Of a DNA stretch of 64,000 bases, positions 18,672 through 27,248 are shown one piece after another. The stretch lies in contig BLMJ01000224.1 in assembly GCA_011960625.1 (NCBI GenBank), positions 33,523-97,522 of the forward strand, given 5' to 3'. The DNA comes from Lachnospiraceae bacterium. Its GTDB lineage: Bacteria > Bacillota > Clostridia > Lachnospirales > Lachnospiraceae. The position numbers and the translations under genes were made by a program. Position 1 is the stretch's first letter, and each line of letters opens with the position of its first letter. The notes beneath the pieces are model-generated. The model was given only the letters and a program-made list of their open reading frames with translations. It was not told the DNA's origin and ran no database searches.

Positions 18672-19851
18672 TCTTTTTCTCTTTCATAATATTATTTAGA
18701 CTTTTCTTTAATTTTAGATTTTCCTTTTCCCAGCAAAGCTCTTTTTTTGCTTTTATAAGATTTTCTTTTAACCTGAAATATATTTGAGGATTGTCTTTTA
18801 GCTTACTCACGCTTTTACAAACATTTTCCATATCATAAGGAGCACAGGTTATGCCTATATCATATAGATCGATAATTTTTTTAACTTCTGGAAAATTAGA
18901 GGCTAAAATGGGAGTCATACTCTGTATACTTTCGAAAAATTTGTTGGGCAGCATATAGTAATAACTCTCACAAATTCCTGGAATTAAAATCACTTCCAAA
19001 TCAACCGCGCCTACATAATCTCCTAGCTGTTGCTGAGAAACTGCTTCTAAAAATAACACTTTTGAATCTATTCCTATCTGTTTACACAATTTTTTTAAAC
19101 TTTTTAGATAGTTTTCATCCCCATTTCCTAAAACAATGCCCGCGGTATTAGAAACTGAACCAACGATATTAAGCATAGCTTCTATTCCTCTATTCGGAAT
19201 AACCCCGCCATGATACATTAGCAAAAACGTATCTTTTTCCAATCCCATTTTTTTTAGAAACGTTTTTCTAAGTTCCGCACTTTTCTGCTCATTGGTATGA
19301 TAAGAATAAGGTATATTTCTGATGACTAGAGGACGCATATTTAAATTGTATTTTTCCTGTACCTTTGCTGCAATACTATCGCTTACTACTATGGACAAAT
19401 CACTCGTTCTTATTGCAAATTTCTCAAGTACGCCGATAATCTTCTTTTGGAGTAAGTTCCTTTTTATATTTCTTCCGATTTCAAATTCATGCGCATCATA
19501 AATTAGTTTAGGAGGATTACTTACAAACCGTGTAGAAAAATATCCAATCAAGTATGCCGTCAAATCATGCCCACTGATGATTTCCGGATTCAATTTTCTA
19601 ATTCGCATACTCCATAAAAAAATTGTAAAAATTCTATTTAATGGAATTAAGAACCTACTCTCTCCCAAATACCTAGTTGTGTAAAAACATAATTTATAAT
19701 TATTCCTTGTTGTTTCCACCTTGCGATCTTTTTTTCTGTCTCCTTTGGCAACGACTAGAATATCCATTTTCAATTCCTGTGCAACCGACAATTCTCTTTC
19801 ATCTCGACTTTGATTTTTAAATTCTGCACAAACTATTTTTAAATATGTCAT
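18664..19851 (-). CDS. GT4-family glycosyltransferase
   Basis: 395 residues, GT-B fold. N-terminal half has 'GHDLTAYLIGYF' and 'IYDAHEFEIGRN'; a 'SDLSIVVSDSIAAKV' segment precedes 'PLVIRNIPY'; the C-terminal half has 'LLMYHGGVIPNRGIE' and 'LPNKFFESIQSMTPILASN', the nucleotide-sugar-binding EX7E-like region. Adds one sugar of the repeat unit; donor unknown. Second of three consecutive GT4 genes to be transcribed last, just before Wzy. Confidence 0.85.
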   Translation of the reverse strand: MTYLKIVCAEFKNQSRDERELSVAQELKMDILVVAKGDRKKDRKVETTRNNYKLCFYTTRYLGESRFLIPLNRIFTIFLWSMRIRKLNPEIISGHDLTAYLIGYFSTRFVSNPPKLIYDAHEFEIGRNIKRNLLQKKIIGVLEKFAIRTSDLSIVVSDSIAAKVQEKYNLNMRPLVIRNIPYSYHTNEQKSAELRKTFLKKMGLEKDTFLLMYHGGVIPNRGIEAMLNIVGSVSNTAGIVLGNGDENYLKSLKKLCKQIGIDSKVLFLEAVSQQQLGDYVGAVDLEVILIPGICESYYYMLPNKFFESIQSMTPILASNFPEVKKIIDLYDIGITCAPYDMENVCKSVSKLKDNPQIYFRLKENLIKAKKELCWEKENLKLKKSLNNIMKEKKND

Positions 19852-19869
19852 CTTTCTACCTTCTATTAA

Positions 19870-20979
19870 CTATACTCTTAACTCTATTTGTCCATATAAC
19901 TCAATTAGCTTTTTTTCTTCCATTTCCCAATTATACTTTTCTTCTGCCGCTTTACGTCCATTTTCTCCCATTTTTTTAGCTTTCTCTGTATCATTCTTCA
20001 GAGTCAAAATCGCTTCGATAATCTCATGTTGATTATACGGATTAACGCATATTCCACATTCCCATTCTTCAATAATTTTTTTCCACAGTTTAAAATCTGT
20101 ACAAATAACAGGTATTCCAGCCTCCATATATTCAAATAATTTTGTATTTCCTAAAGTCCCCGTCTTATATCCTACATTTGCGTTATAAGAGTTAAGCGCC
20201 ATACCTGCCAACGAACGGGCATATATCTTTTTTACCTCCTCATGGGGTTTTACTCCGAGATAGTTTACTCTTTCCCACCCTTTTTCTTTTTTCAATTCTT
20301 CCATATAACCTCCGCTTCCTTTTCCAACAAGGTTATATCTCACCTCGCATTGTTCCAAGCAGCCTATGACGTTATGATGCATCCACTGTTCTGATATTCC
20401 ACCTGCAAAACAGATACTATCCGTCCTGCCTTCTTCACCTGCGCCAATTTGTATTTTATCGGTTATAATAGGGAAATTTGAAATAACGGTCGTCTTAATT
20501 CCTTTTTTAGAAAACCTATCTGAAATATGAGGCGAAACCGTTATAACTGCATCAAATTTTTGGGAAATATTTTTTTCTGTAACTTCTATTAAGAAAGAAA
20601 CTATTCTTCTCAGTACAGACGGTATCCACGTTTTTCCTAACACCTGTCTCCCTATATCTTCATGAGCGTCGTATATCACTTTCTTTCCTTTCTTTTTCAA
20701 AAGGTATCCACAGGGTAATAACTCTGGATCATGCAGATGGTAGATTTGACTGTCTGTTCGGAGCGCCTGCTTATACACACGGTATGTCGAAAAAAGGATT
20801 CTTTTTATACGATTTTTATCTTGGGGAATACCAATGATATGTATGGATTCTTTCTCTTTACTATCTCCTGGAGCTATGAGACTTACATCATATCCTGCCT
20901 TCTTTAATGATACACATTCTTTCTCAAATATCCTTACATCATCAGCCTTATGCACGCTAGTCAAATGACATATTTTCAC
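19870..20979 (-). CDS. GT4-family glycosyltransferase
   Basis: 369 residues. Typical start 'MKICHLTSVHKADDVRIFEKE', then 'IYHLHDPELLPCG', 'VIYDAHEDIGRQ', 'DAVITVSPHI' and C-terminal 'GNTKLFEYMEAGIPVICTD' (EX7E-like donor site). Retaining GT-B enzyme for the surface glycan; donor and linkage cannot be read from sequence. Starts with GTG at 20979 and overlaps the upstream glycosyltransferase by 23 bp. Confidence 0.86.
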   Translation of the reverse strand: MKICHLTSVHKADDVRIFEKECVSLKKAGYDVSLIAPGDSKEKESIHIIGIPQDKNRIKRILFSTYRVYKQALRTDSQIYHLHDPELLPCGYLLKKKGKKVIYDAHEDIGRQVLGKTWIPSVLRRIVSFLIEVTEKNISQKFDAVITVSPHISDRFSKKGIKTTVISNFPIITDKIQIGAGEEGRTDSICFAGGISEQWMHHNVIGCLEQCEVRYNLVGKGSGGYMEELKKEKGWERVNYLGVKPHEEVKKIYARSLAGMALNSYNANVGYKTGTLGNTKLFEYMEAGIPVICTDFKLWKKIIEEWECGICVNPYNQHEIIEAILTLKNDTEKAKKMGENGRKAAEEKYNWEMEEKKLIELYGQIELRV

Positions 20980-22219
20980 TCTCTATATCCTCCAATATTT
21001 TCCTATACTTAGGCCCTAATACGTTAAAACTATATTTCTTTTCTATCTCCTCTTTTCCTCTTTTTCCCATATGTTTTTTTTCTTTTTCAGACATCTTATA
21101 GAGCCGTAAAATCGCATCTGCATACTTTTCTTCCTTCCCATACTCCATAGTAATTCCGCCCCCGCTATCTTTTACAACATTTTCTGCATCGCATGCAAAG
21201 ACAACGGGCCTGCCCGAATATAAATAATCATTTAGTTTATTCATACTTAGCCCATATTTATACAAACTTACATTCTCATGTGCTGCTAAACAAATTTTGC
21301 CCTTTTTTAAAGCTAACGCCACCTGCTCTTTTGTAATTTTAGAAAAGAATCTCACGTTTTCAATCCTATGCTTTTTACAATATTCTAATAATCTCTCTTT
21401 TTCGTGCCCATCTCCAATGATTGCAAATTTAATTTCCGGTTCTTTTTCAAATACCATTTCTGCAGATTGCAGAATGAATTGAACACATTCTGCCGCCACA
21501 AGACTTCCTGCATAAACTGCACACCAGTTCTCTTCTAAATACTGATTCATATCCTCCGGCAAATTTAATTCTTCATCAGCCAGGGCCTTATCTATAATGT
21601 CAGTATTAATACCGTTAGGAATCCATTCTATTTTTTTTCTTGATATCTTATACTGATTACATATGTATTGATAGGCATACGGCATTGTTGTTATAATTTT
21701 ATCCGACCTATCATATGCCCTCTTCTCAATCAAGCCAAAAAAGTAGACAATTATATTTGCGGGAGACATACCGCATAATTCGATAAATGATAATGGCCAC
21801 AAATCTCTTACTTCACATATAAATTTACTGTCTGCCTTTTTTGATATCCAATATGCTGCCTCCCATGCCAATGGATGTACTGATGAACCTATTACAAAGT
21901 CCGGTCTGCCATATATATTCTCTATCTGGTTATAATACTTCTTCACTTTTCTTACATAAGAAAACATATTTAATATACGTTTTCCTCCGTTATCCATATA
22001 TGGAGGACTCGTTCTCAGCCACACATATTTTATATTTTTTTCTATATTTTGAATAAAAAATTCTTGATCATTCAGATAAGTTCTTGGACCATGCAGAAAA
22101 GAAGAGGCAATAACAATAACCTTTATATCTGCATTCTTTACAAATTGTTTTGCTAATTCAAAATGGCGATGTCCCTCCAAACCAGCATGATGATTACATA
22201 TCCAAATCGTTTTTTTCAT
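20957..22219 (-). CDS. GT4-family glycosyltransferase, WbuB-like
   Basis: 420 residues. 'MKKTIWICNHHAGLEGHRHFELA' style start, 'PDFVIGSSVHPLAWEAAYW', 'FICEVRDLWPLS', 'KIEWIPNGINTD' and 'GLSMNKLNDYLYSGRPVVFA'. This arrangement resembles WbuB-type transferases that often add the second sugar, an N-acetylated deoxyhexosamine, in Wzy-dependent clusters. Assignment of that particular donor is inference. First glycosyltransferase gene of the operon; good ribosome site AGAGGGATAAA. Confidence 0.86.
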   Translation of the reverse strand: MKKTIWICNHHAGLEGHRHFELAKQFVKNADIKVIVIASSFLHGPRTYLNDQEFFIQNIEKNIKYVWLRTSPPYMDNGGKRILNMFSYVRKVKKYYNQIENIYGRPDFVIGSSVHPLAWEAAYWISKKADSKFICEVRDLWPLSFIELCGMSPANIIVYFFGLIEKRAYDRSDKIITTMPYAYQYICNQYKISRKKIEWIPNGINTDIIDKALADEELNLPEDMNQYLEENWCAVYAGSLVAAECVQFILQSAEMVFEKEPEIKFAIIGDGHEKERLLEYCKKHRIENVRFFSKITKEQVALALKKGKICLAAHENVSLYKYGLSMNKLNDYLYSGRPVVFACDAENVVKDSGGGITMEYGKEEKYADAILRLYKMSEKEKKHMGKRGKEEIEKKYSFNVLGPKYRKILEDIESENMSFD

Positions 22220-22241
22220 TTTATCCCTCTAATTGTGTCTC

Positions 22242-23297
22242 TCATTTTTTTGTTCTATATAATGGAAAAAAATCTGAATCCATTTCGATGAGATTGAAAT
22301 TCATCCTAGTAAATTGATCATATTTCTCTTTATCAAATATCCTCTTTCCTATATAAAAATCCATCTCTCCCTCCGGAGCAAAGGATTTTTTATACCTATA
22401 TATCCCATCGTCGCTGCCATATCCCCCGCCTAGCACAAAGTTTCTAAGTCCTTTTTCTTTGGCCCATTTTATAATCTCAACCTTCAGAAAATCATTTGGC
22501 CTTACATGAAAATAATGACTGTCCGTACCACCCAGATATGAGTAAGCGTTTTCACTTCCGTAGATTACCAACTCTGTGGATATAATCTGCCCTTCATACA
22601 ATACATGGAAGTAACACACATTTTCTCTCATCTCATTTAAGGTCTTAAAAAAGCTTTCTTGAAAAAAGAACGCTTCTTCTGCCTCCGTACGCTCCATAGT
22701 TCCATAATAAATGCGGAGGAAGTCGTCCAACTTTTCTCCGCATTCGTCTATCATTATTTCAAGCCCGTTCTTTTGAGCTTTTCGATAATTTTTTCTTACT
22801 TTATGTTCAAAATTTGAAAAAATTTCTTCCATTGTCCCTTCCAGGCTGCGTACAATATTATGTGTCCTGGTTTCGATCTGTCCTGTATAATATTTACGAT
22901 ATGGTTCCATCAATTCAAATCGAACAAACTCACTCACATACCTATTCTTAGCACAATATGCATCATACTCCTTCAGAATTATCTGGAAACTTGATTCATC
23001 TCCCATAAGCATAAAACCGCCGTATCCGTAGGGAGAACTTATATCAAAGTATTTTCCCTTTTCCAACTTTCCCTGAAACTGAGCGCACTCTGCAATGTCT
23101 CTTTTCATAATCACATTGACTGCTTTGGCCTTACTGCACTCCACATAAATAAGAACCGGATTCCCCTCCCCCTCATTCTGAAAAGCTTTTGCATAACTGT
23201 TTAGATAGAACACGTCATATTTTTCAAATCCCTTTACAGCCGCATCCCATTCTTCCTTTTCATCAATCTGTATTTCACGAATCACGCTTTTCACCAT
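22242..23297 (-). CDS. FemAB-like GNAT-fold aminoacyltransferase
   Basis: 351 residues with the double-GNAT layout of the FemAB/lipid II glycyltransferase group: 'YDVFYLNSYAKAF' near 26-38, 'ISSPYGYGGFMLMG' at about 86-99, 'FSNFEHKVRKNYRKAQKNG' at 159-177, 'YYGTMERTEAEEAFFFQESF' near 197-216, 'YLGGTDSHYFHVRPNDFL' and 'FVLGGGYGSDDGIYRYKKSF' near the end. Members use aminoacyl-tRNA or acyl donors to modify cell-wall precursors or sugars. Being inside a glycan operon next to ATP-grasp, GNAT and PLP genes, it more likely decorates the glycan or its amino sugar than builds a peptidoglycan bridge. The start is uncertain, because the GAGG ribosome site abuts ATG 23297. Confidence 0.8.
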   Translation of the reverse strand: MVKSVIREIQIDEKEEWDAAVKGFEKYDVFYLNSYAKAFQNEGEGNPVLIYVECSKAKAVNVIMKRDIAECAQFQGKLEKGKYFDISSPYGYGGFMLMGDESSFQIILKEYDAYCAKNRYVSEFVRFELMEPYRKYYTGQIETRTHNIVRSLEGTMEEIFSNFEHKVRKNYRKAQKNGLEIMIDECGEKLDDFLRIYYGTMERTEAEEAFFFQESFFKTLNEMRENVCYFHVLYEGQIISTELVIYGSENAYSYLGGTDSHYFHVRPNDFLKVEIIKWAKEKGLRNFVLGGGYGSDDGIYRYKKSFAPEGEMDFYIGKRIFDKEKYDQFTRMNFNLIEMDSDFFPLYRTKK

Positions 23298-23300
23298 CCT

Positions 23301-24455
23301 CTATTTTTGTAAAGCCTCTTTAATCTCCGCTGGTATATCCCTGTCGGCAAGATAGATAAAATAATTCGTATCAAACGATCTGTTCTGCACGATTTCCTGC
23401 AGCTCACTTGTCACCTGATTCTTCTTATACAGCCAGGAATACTCTTCACAGCGCTGGAACAATTCCTCCAAAAAAGCCGTCTGCTTTGCCACGAACAAAA
23501 CGCCGCTGCTTCGTTGCTTCTGACTATCTAACCTTGGCCTTCTGTATCTATTCATAGCAACCTCAATGGAGCCTTTTATATAGGAATAACCTGTACTCAG
23601 CTCTGTAAGTGGATATGAAATATGGTCTCCGCCTGAACGGGCGTTTAACTCGATAAGATAGATATCATCATTCACAATCTTTATCTCTGTATGCGAGGTT
23701 GTATTATCCACGCATACAGCCTCCAATAATTGAGAAATTACACTTTTTATCTTACTTCTCATTTCATTGGTAAGCTTGGCCGGCTGCATATGTCCTAATT
23801 CAACGCAATGCGGGGGACCTGAGCTAAGTTTTTCAGTCACCTGGATAATATCATGACATCCATGATAGGAAATGCCTTCAACCGAATACTCTTTGCCTCC
23901 TTCTATGTATTGCTCGATGATAATCTTCGTCTTTTCCTTAGGCATATTAACATTTGCAAATGCAATCGCATCTTGCATTTCTTCCTGACAATTGGCTACG
24001 GATATCCCACGTTTCCCCCCTAAGGAGGTCGGCTTAATAATGACTGGAAATTGTCTTACCATCGGCGCCGTATGACCAGGCTCACAAACTACATATTCCG
24101 GTTGTCTTAACTTATCCACCGTTTTTGCCTTTTCTCGCACATAACTCTTGTCCGTAATCTGTTCAGAAACCTTAACCGACATTCCATTCAATCCCATTAT
24201 CTGCGCCGTCTTTGCCGCAATATCTATGGTCAATTCCGTCGTGGCTATCACACCGCCGACCTTAAGCTTTCTGCAAATAGTAACAATCTTATCTATTTCA
24301 AATATGGATACCAAATGGTGTTCATCCGAATGTCCTATGACCCTGTCAGAAGAATCATTTGAAAAGCTATGGGTCTCAAGATTCATCTTTTTCGCCTCGT
24401 CCGCGATGAGCACAGCCTGTTCTCCTGACCCAATAATTGCTAACCTGTCTCTCAT
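23301..24455 (-). CDS. ATP-grasp carboxylate-amine ligase
   Basis: 384 residues. N-terminal 'RLAIIGSGEQAVLIADEA' pre-ATP-grasp fold, then 'FPVIIKPTSLGGKRGISVA' (ATP-binding lysine and glycine loop, near 137-155), 'IIIEQYIEGGKEYSVEGI' and the metal-binding 'TEIKIVNDDIYLIELNARSGGDH' region (ends near 278). Such enzymes join a carboxylate to an amine through an acyl phosphate. With the adjacent FemAB, GNAT and PLP genes it may form an amide between a sugar and an amino acid; the substrates are not known. Strong ribosome site AAGGAGAAAAGA. Confidence 0.85.
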   Translation of the reverse strand: MRDRLAIIGSGEQAVLIADEAKKMNLETHSFSNDSSDRVIGHSDEHHLVSIFEIDKIVTICRKLKVGGVIATTELTIDIAAKTAQIMGLNGMSVKVSEQITDKSYVREKAKTVDKLRQPEYVVCEPGHTAPMVRQFPVIIKPTSLGGKRGISVANCQEEMQDAIAFANVNMPKEKTKIIIEQYIEGGKEYSVEGISYHGCHDIIQVTEKLSSGPPHCVELGHMQPAKLTNEMRSKIKSVISQLLEAVCVDNTTSHTEIKIVNDDIYLIELNARSGGDHISYPLTELSTGYSYIKGSIEVAMNRYRRPRLDSQKQRSSGVLFVAKQTAFLEELFQRCEEYSWLYKKNQVTSELQEIVQNRSFDTNYFIYLADRDIPAEIKEALQK

Positions 24456-24470
24456 TCTTTTCTCCTTATC

Positions 24471-25412
24471 CTAACAATGTATATTCTTTACCAGTTGATA
24501 CGCTTCCTCCTCCATCCCATGCCTTTGATAAAAATGACGTCCTTTTTCATTCACTACGTCCACAAATGTAAACAGAGCTGTCTTCTTTCCACAAATTTCG
24601 TTTTCGACACTTTCAAACAACCTACTTGCAATGTGCTTTTTTCGGTATTCTGGAAGAACTGTAATTGCATTTAATAAATACCGTTCTTCTTTCCGGTATT
24701 CATAAGGAAACACCCAAATAAAGCCCGCCAGCTCTTTTTTATCAAAATACCCATAAACAATCGCCTTATCCTGCATGATATAATCTATAAGCTCTGTAAT
24801 TCTAACGAACGCCGTCTGATAGTCTTCAGACTGTGTCAATATATGTGCCTTTGTATTAATAAGAAATAATTCTGCCAATTCTTTCCGGTATTCATATGCT
24901 TGTTGAGAAGTAATCTTTTTTACCCCCCCCCCCTCATATTTTTCACCTGTCAGCTTCTTCTTTACAAGCTGTATTCTTTCCATCTGATACCCCATCCGAT
25001 CATAGAAATTGATTGCCTCTCTATTGAAAGCCTCTGCATGTAAAAATACGGAATGACATCCCATCGTTTTCCCTATTTTTTCTATTTCAGACAGAAGCGT
25101 TTTCCCTACTTTACACCTTCTAAATCTTTCGTCCACATGCAGTATACTTACATATAACCGCTCTTTGTCATCGCGAAATGGATATTGATACCCCCATATA
25201 AAACCAATCATTTCTTCCTCTGCCATTGCTCCGCAAACGACCGCCGTTCCCTCTTCCATATGGGTCAACATTTCTTCATATTTTGTTTCAGCATCTGAAT
25301 ATTGATAAGCTTCTTCATATGAAGTATTTTTTACACTTTCATATATATATCGGATGATATTTCTCCTATGGCCTAAAGCCTCCTCAATACTTAACCGCTT
25401 AATTTGATACAT
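24471..25412 (-). CDS. tandem GNAT N-acetyltransferase (two domains joined by a poly-G tract)
   Basis: About 313 residues containing two GNAT folds. Domain 1 (1-155) has 'YVSILHVDERFRRCKVGKTLL' as the acetyl-CoA loop and 'NFYDRMGYQ'; domain 2 (about 164-313) has 'YLLNAITVLPEYRKKHIASRLF' and 'HFYQRHGMEEE'. They are joined by 'EKYEGGGVKKI', whose Gly run is encoded by 11 consecutive G. One G fewer puts TAA right after the tract, giving domain 1 alone. Domain 2 starts like a free-standing GNAT ('VKKITSQQAYEYRKEL'). ATG 25412 is chosen, 3 bp after the preceding stop. Role probably acylation of an amino sugar or amino acid in the glycan. Confidence 0.82.
   Translation of the reverse strand: MYQIKRLSIEEALGHRRNIIRYIYESVKNTSYEEAYQYSDAETKYEEMLTHMEEGTAVVCGAMAEEEMIGFIWGYQYPFRDDKERLYVSILHVDERFRRCKVGKTLLSEIEKIGKTMGCHSVFLHAEAFNREAINFYDRMGYQMERIQLVKKKLTGEKYEGGGVKKITSQQAYEYRKELAELFLINTKAHILTQSEDYQTAFVRITELIDYIMQDKAIVYGYFDKKELAGFIWVFPYEYRKEERYLLNAITVLPEYRKKHIASRLFESVENEICGKKTALFTFVDVVNEKGRHFYQRHGMEEEAYQLVKNIHC
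24923..24933. repeat. 11-bp homopolymer C tract (G on coding strand)
   Basis: Eleven consecutive C on the plus strand inside the double-GNAT gene. Eleven G keeps the two domains in frame; ten G gives a TAA stop at the tract; twelve G gives a stop about ten codons on. Classic length and position for slipped-strand phase variation. Confidence 0.9.
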
Positions 25413-25414
25413 TC

Positions 25415-26503
25415 CTATCCCCACTTTCTCAGATTTTCTGCTATCCTCTCTATATCCTCTTCGTCATATCGCTGATCAATGGGGAAACATAATACCGTAT
25501 CATATATTTCCTGAGCCTCTTTACATATTTGAGGCATAAAGCTGGGTTTGGGCCAGACAATCGGAGCATAAATATTCTGTTCTCTCATCTTAATCTGCAG
25601 TTCATTGCGTTTTTCTGACAATATTGCCAAATAAAGCGGCACATCCTTTTCTTTTAATTGGGGTGTTAGGATTCTGTAATTCATATGATTTCTGATATTT
25701 TCATATAGTTTCTCATAGTTCTTACGCCGTTTTCTTTTTAACTCTTCGATATTTAAACTGCATTGGATTTCAATCCCTGCCTGGCTGATTCTAAAATACT
25801 TTTCCTCCGCGTCTAATATTTCCTCCGCCTCCTTGAAGCTTTTCAAGAACTCTTTTTTCTCACCCTTGCTCTCGTACAAATATTTATATTTTAAATAAGA
25901 TGCCTCAAGCTTCTTATTTTCAAGCTCTTTATCATAATTTGCAGGCTTGTCTTCAAATACGCCTTCCCTGCAAACTGCAAAACCACCGTCTGGCAGCGCC
26001 GCCCATTTTCTCAAACTTCCAATGGTGTAATCCACAGGTAATCCCGAGAAATCACTGTAAAGACATTGCGTTCGATCTTCAATAAAAATGACCCCCTGCT
26101 CAACAAACTCGGAAGCTATCTTCTCAAATCCTTTCAATGTGTCGAACCCAAAATACCGATGTATAAGAACCACCTGCGCGCCGCTTGATATGAGAATCTC
26201 CCGAAATCTATTCTCATCAATATCCAGCGTAGGATTAATGGGATATGCCGCAATTTTGTAGCCTCTCTTCACAAACGGCTCGATTACTACCTCACAGGTA
26301 AAGGGAGGGACTAAGGCAATTTTTCTAATTTTAGGCTGCCTTCTCTCAATGGTGTCCAATACAAAGCCTTCCGCCCCTCGTCCTGTAGATAAAACAACCT
26401 CGTCGCTGCCCTTTATCCCATACCGGCCAATATGTAAAACAGAACCTTTATTAAGCATAATATTGGGATTAAGATCAAAATTACTACCTATTTCCTTCTG
26501 CAT
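25415..26503 (-). CDS. DegT-like PLP-dependent enzyme, divergent
   Basis: 362 residues, fold-type I PLP enzyme related to the DegT/DnrJ group but divergent. 'STGRGAEGFVLD' occupies the PLP-phosphate loop position (about 39-50), 'VIFIEDRTQCLYSDF' (138-152) carries the Asp, and the probable Schiff-base lysine is K166 in 'IGSLRKWAALPDGG'. Usual sugar aminotransferase motifs such as GNGTDAL are replaced, so an amino acid or other substrate is possible. Position between the phosphosugar transferase and the GNAT, ATP-grasp, FemAB block suggests it supplies an amine for that block. Overlaps the sugar transferase gene by 20 bp. Confidence 0.78.
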   Translation of the reverse strand: MQKEIGSNFDLNPNIMLNKGSVLHIGRYGIKGSDEVVLSTGRGAEGFVLDTIERRQPKIRKIALVPPFTCEVVIEPFVKRGYKIAAYPINPTLDIDENRFREILISSGAQVVLIHRYFGFDTLKGFEKIASEFVEQGVIFIEDRTQCLYSDFSGLPVDYTIGSLRKWAALPDGGFAVCREGVFEDKPANYDKELENKKLEASYLKYKYLYESKGEKKEFLKSFKEAEEILDAEEKYFRISQAGIEIQCSLNIEELKRKRRKNYEKLYENIRNHMNYRILTPQLKEKDVPLYLAILSEKRNELQIKMREQNIYAPIVWPKPSFMPQICKEAQEIYDTVLCFPIDQRYDEEDIERIAENLRKWG

Positions 26504-27248
26504 TACAAGAAATTCTCCTCTCTATATTCAACGGTTGGTGAAGTATTATCTCTTTCCCATTTACAACGTAATGTAATCGTCCGTCTTTATCTTTTCTTGC
26601 TAAGGACACATCTGCTACATTCTTTCGCCCGATAACCTTTTTTATTGTTTCAAAAAATATTTTCGTATCTGCCGCAAAACTAATATTCCCTATGTATTCT
26701 AAATCATATGCAAAAATTTCTTCCCAAGACAAAAAGCTTCTTCCATTAACCTGTGCCAGTCCCGTAAGTCCAGGACGGACATCGTGCCGGTGATGTTCCG
26801 CTTTTGTATAATAGGGAATATATTCGGGCACCAACGGCCTGGGACCTACAATGGAACAATCACCCGCTATAATATTTAACAACTCCGGCAGCTCATCCAG
26901 ACTGGTTTTTCGCAAAAATTTACCGTAAGCTGTTAATCGCATTTCATCGGGCAGTAAATTTCCATTCTGATCTTTTCTGTTTGACATAGTGCGGAATTTG
27001 ATAAGTTTAAATATTTTTTCATTTTTTCCCGGTCTTTTTTGTATAAAAAAAGGATTCCCTCTCATTGCGATACTTCCTCCTAAAATAAGACCTGCCAATA
27101 GCGGTGAAAGAAGGACTAAGGCAATCGTCGACAATATAAAATCGAGCGTTCTTTTTATATATACCGCATAAAATCCCTGCTTTTTTTCTATATGTTCACT
27201 TGTTTGCATCCTTCTTTTTCCTGTATTCTTATTTCTCCTTTGTATCAT
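26484..27248 (-). CDS. undecaprenyl-phosphate sugar-1-phosphate transferase (PglC/WbaP C-terminal type)
   Basis: About 254 residues. One N-terminal hydrophobic hairpin ('RTLDFILSTIALVLLSPLL'), then the catalytic region 'PFFIQKRPGKNEKIFKLIKF' and 'RTMSN', 'LRKTSLDELPELLNIIAGD', 'SIVGPRPLVPEY' and 'RPGLTGLAQVNGR'. It is a monotopic phosphoglycosyl transferase starting repeat-unit synthesis on undecaprenyl phosphate at the inner membrane face. A C-terminal extension of about 40 residues beyond the family core is present. ATG 27248 overlaps the previous stop (ATGA) and has AAAGGTG upstream; ATG 27209 is an alternative. The preceding PglE-like gene suggests a diamino-sugar phosphate donor. Confidence 0.9.
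   Translation of the reverse strand: MIQRRNKNTGKRRMQTSEHIEKKQGFYAVYIKRTLDFILSTIALVLLSPLLAGLILGGSIAMRGNPFFIQKRPGKNEKIFKLIKFRTMSNRKDQNGNLLPDEMRLTAYGKFLRKTSLDELPELLNIIAGDCSIVGPRPLVPEYIPYYTKAEHHRHDVRPGLTGLAQVNGRSFLSWEEIFAYDLEYIGNISFAADTKIFFETIKKVIGRKNVADVSLARKDKDGRLHYVVNGKEIILHQPLNIERRISCNAEGNR

Noticed and set aside
18664..22219. Naming exact sugars for the three glycosyltransferases
   Set aside because: GT4 motifs show the fold and mechanism class only; donor and acceptor cannot be read from sequence.
24923..24933. Treating the double-GNAT gene as a sequencing-error fusion of two genes
   Set aside because: The frame is intact as given and domain 2 has no usable start codon of its own after the tract; fusion or phase variation is the simpler reading. 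Error at the homopolymer cannot be excluded without reads.
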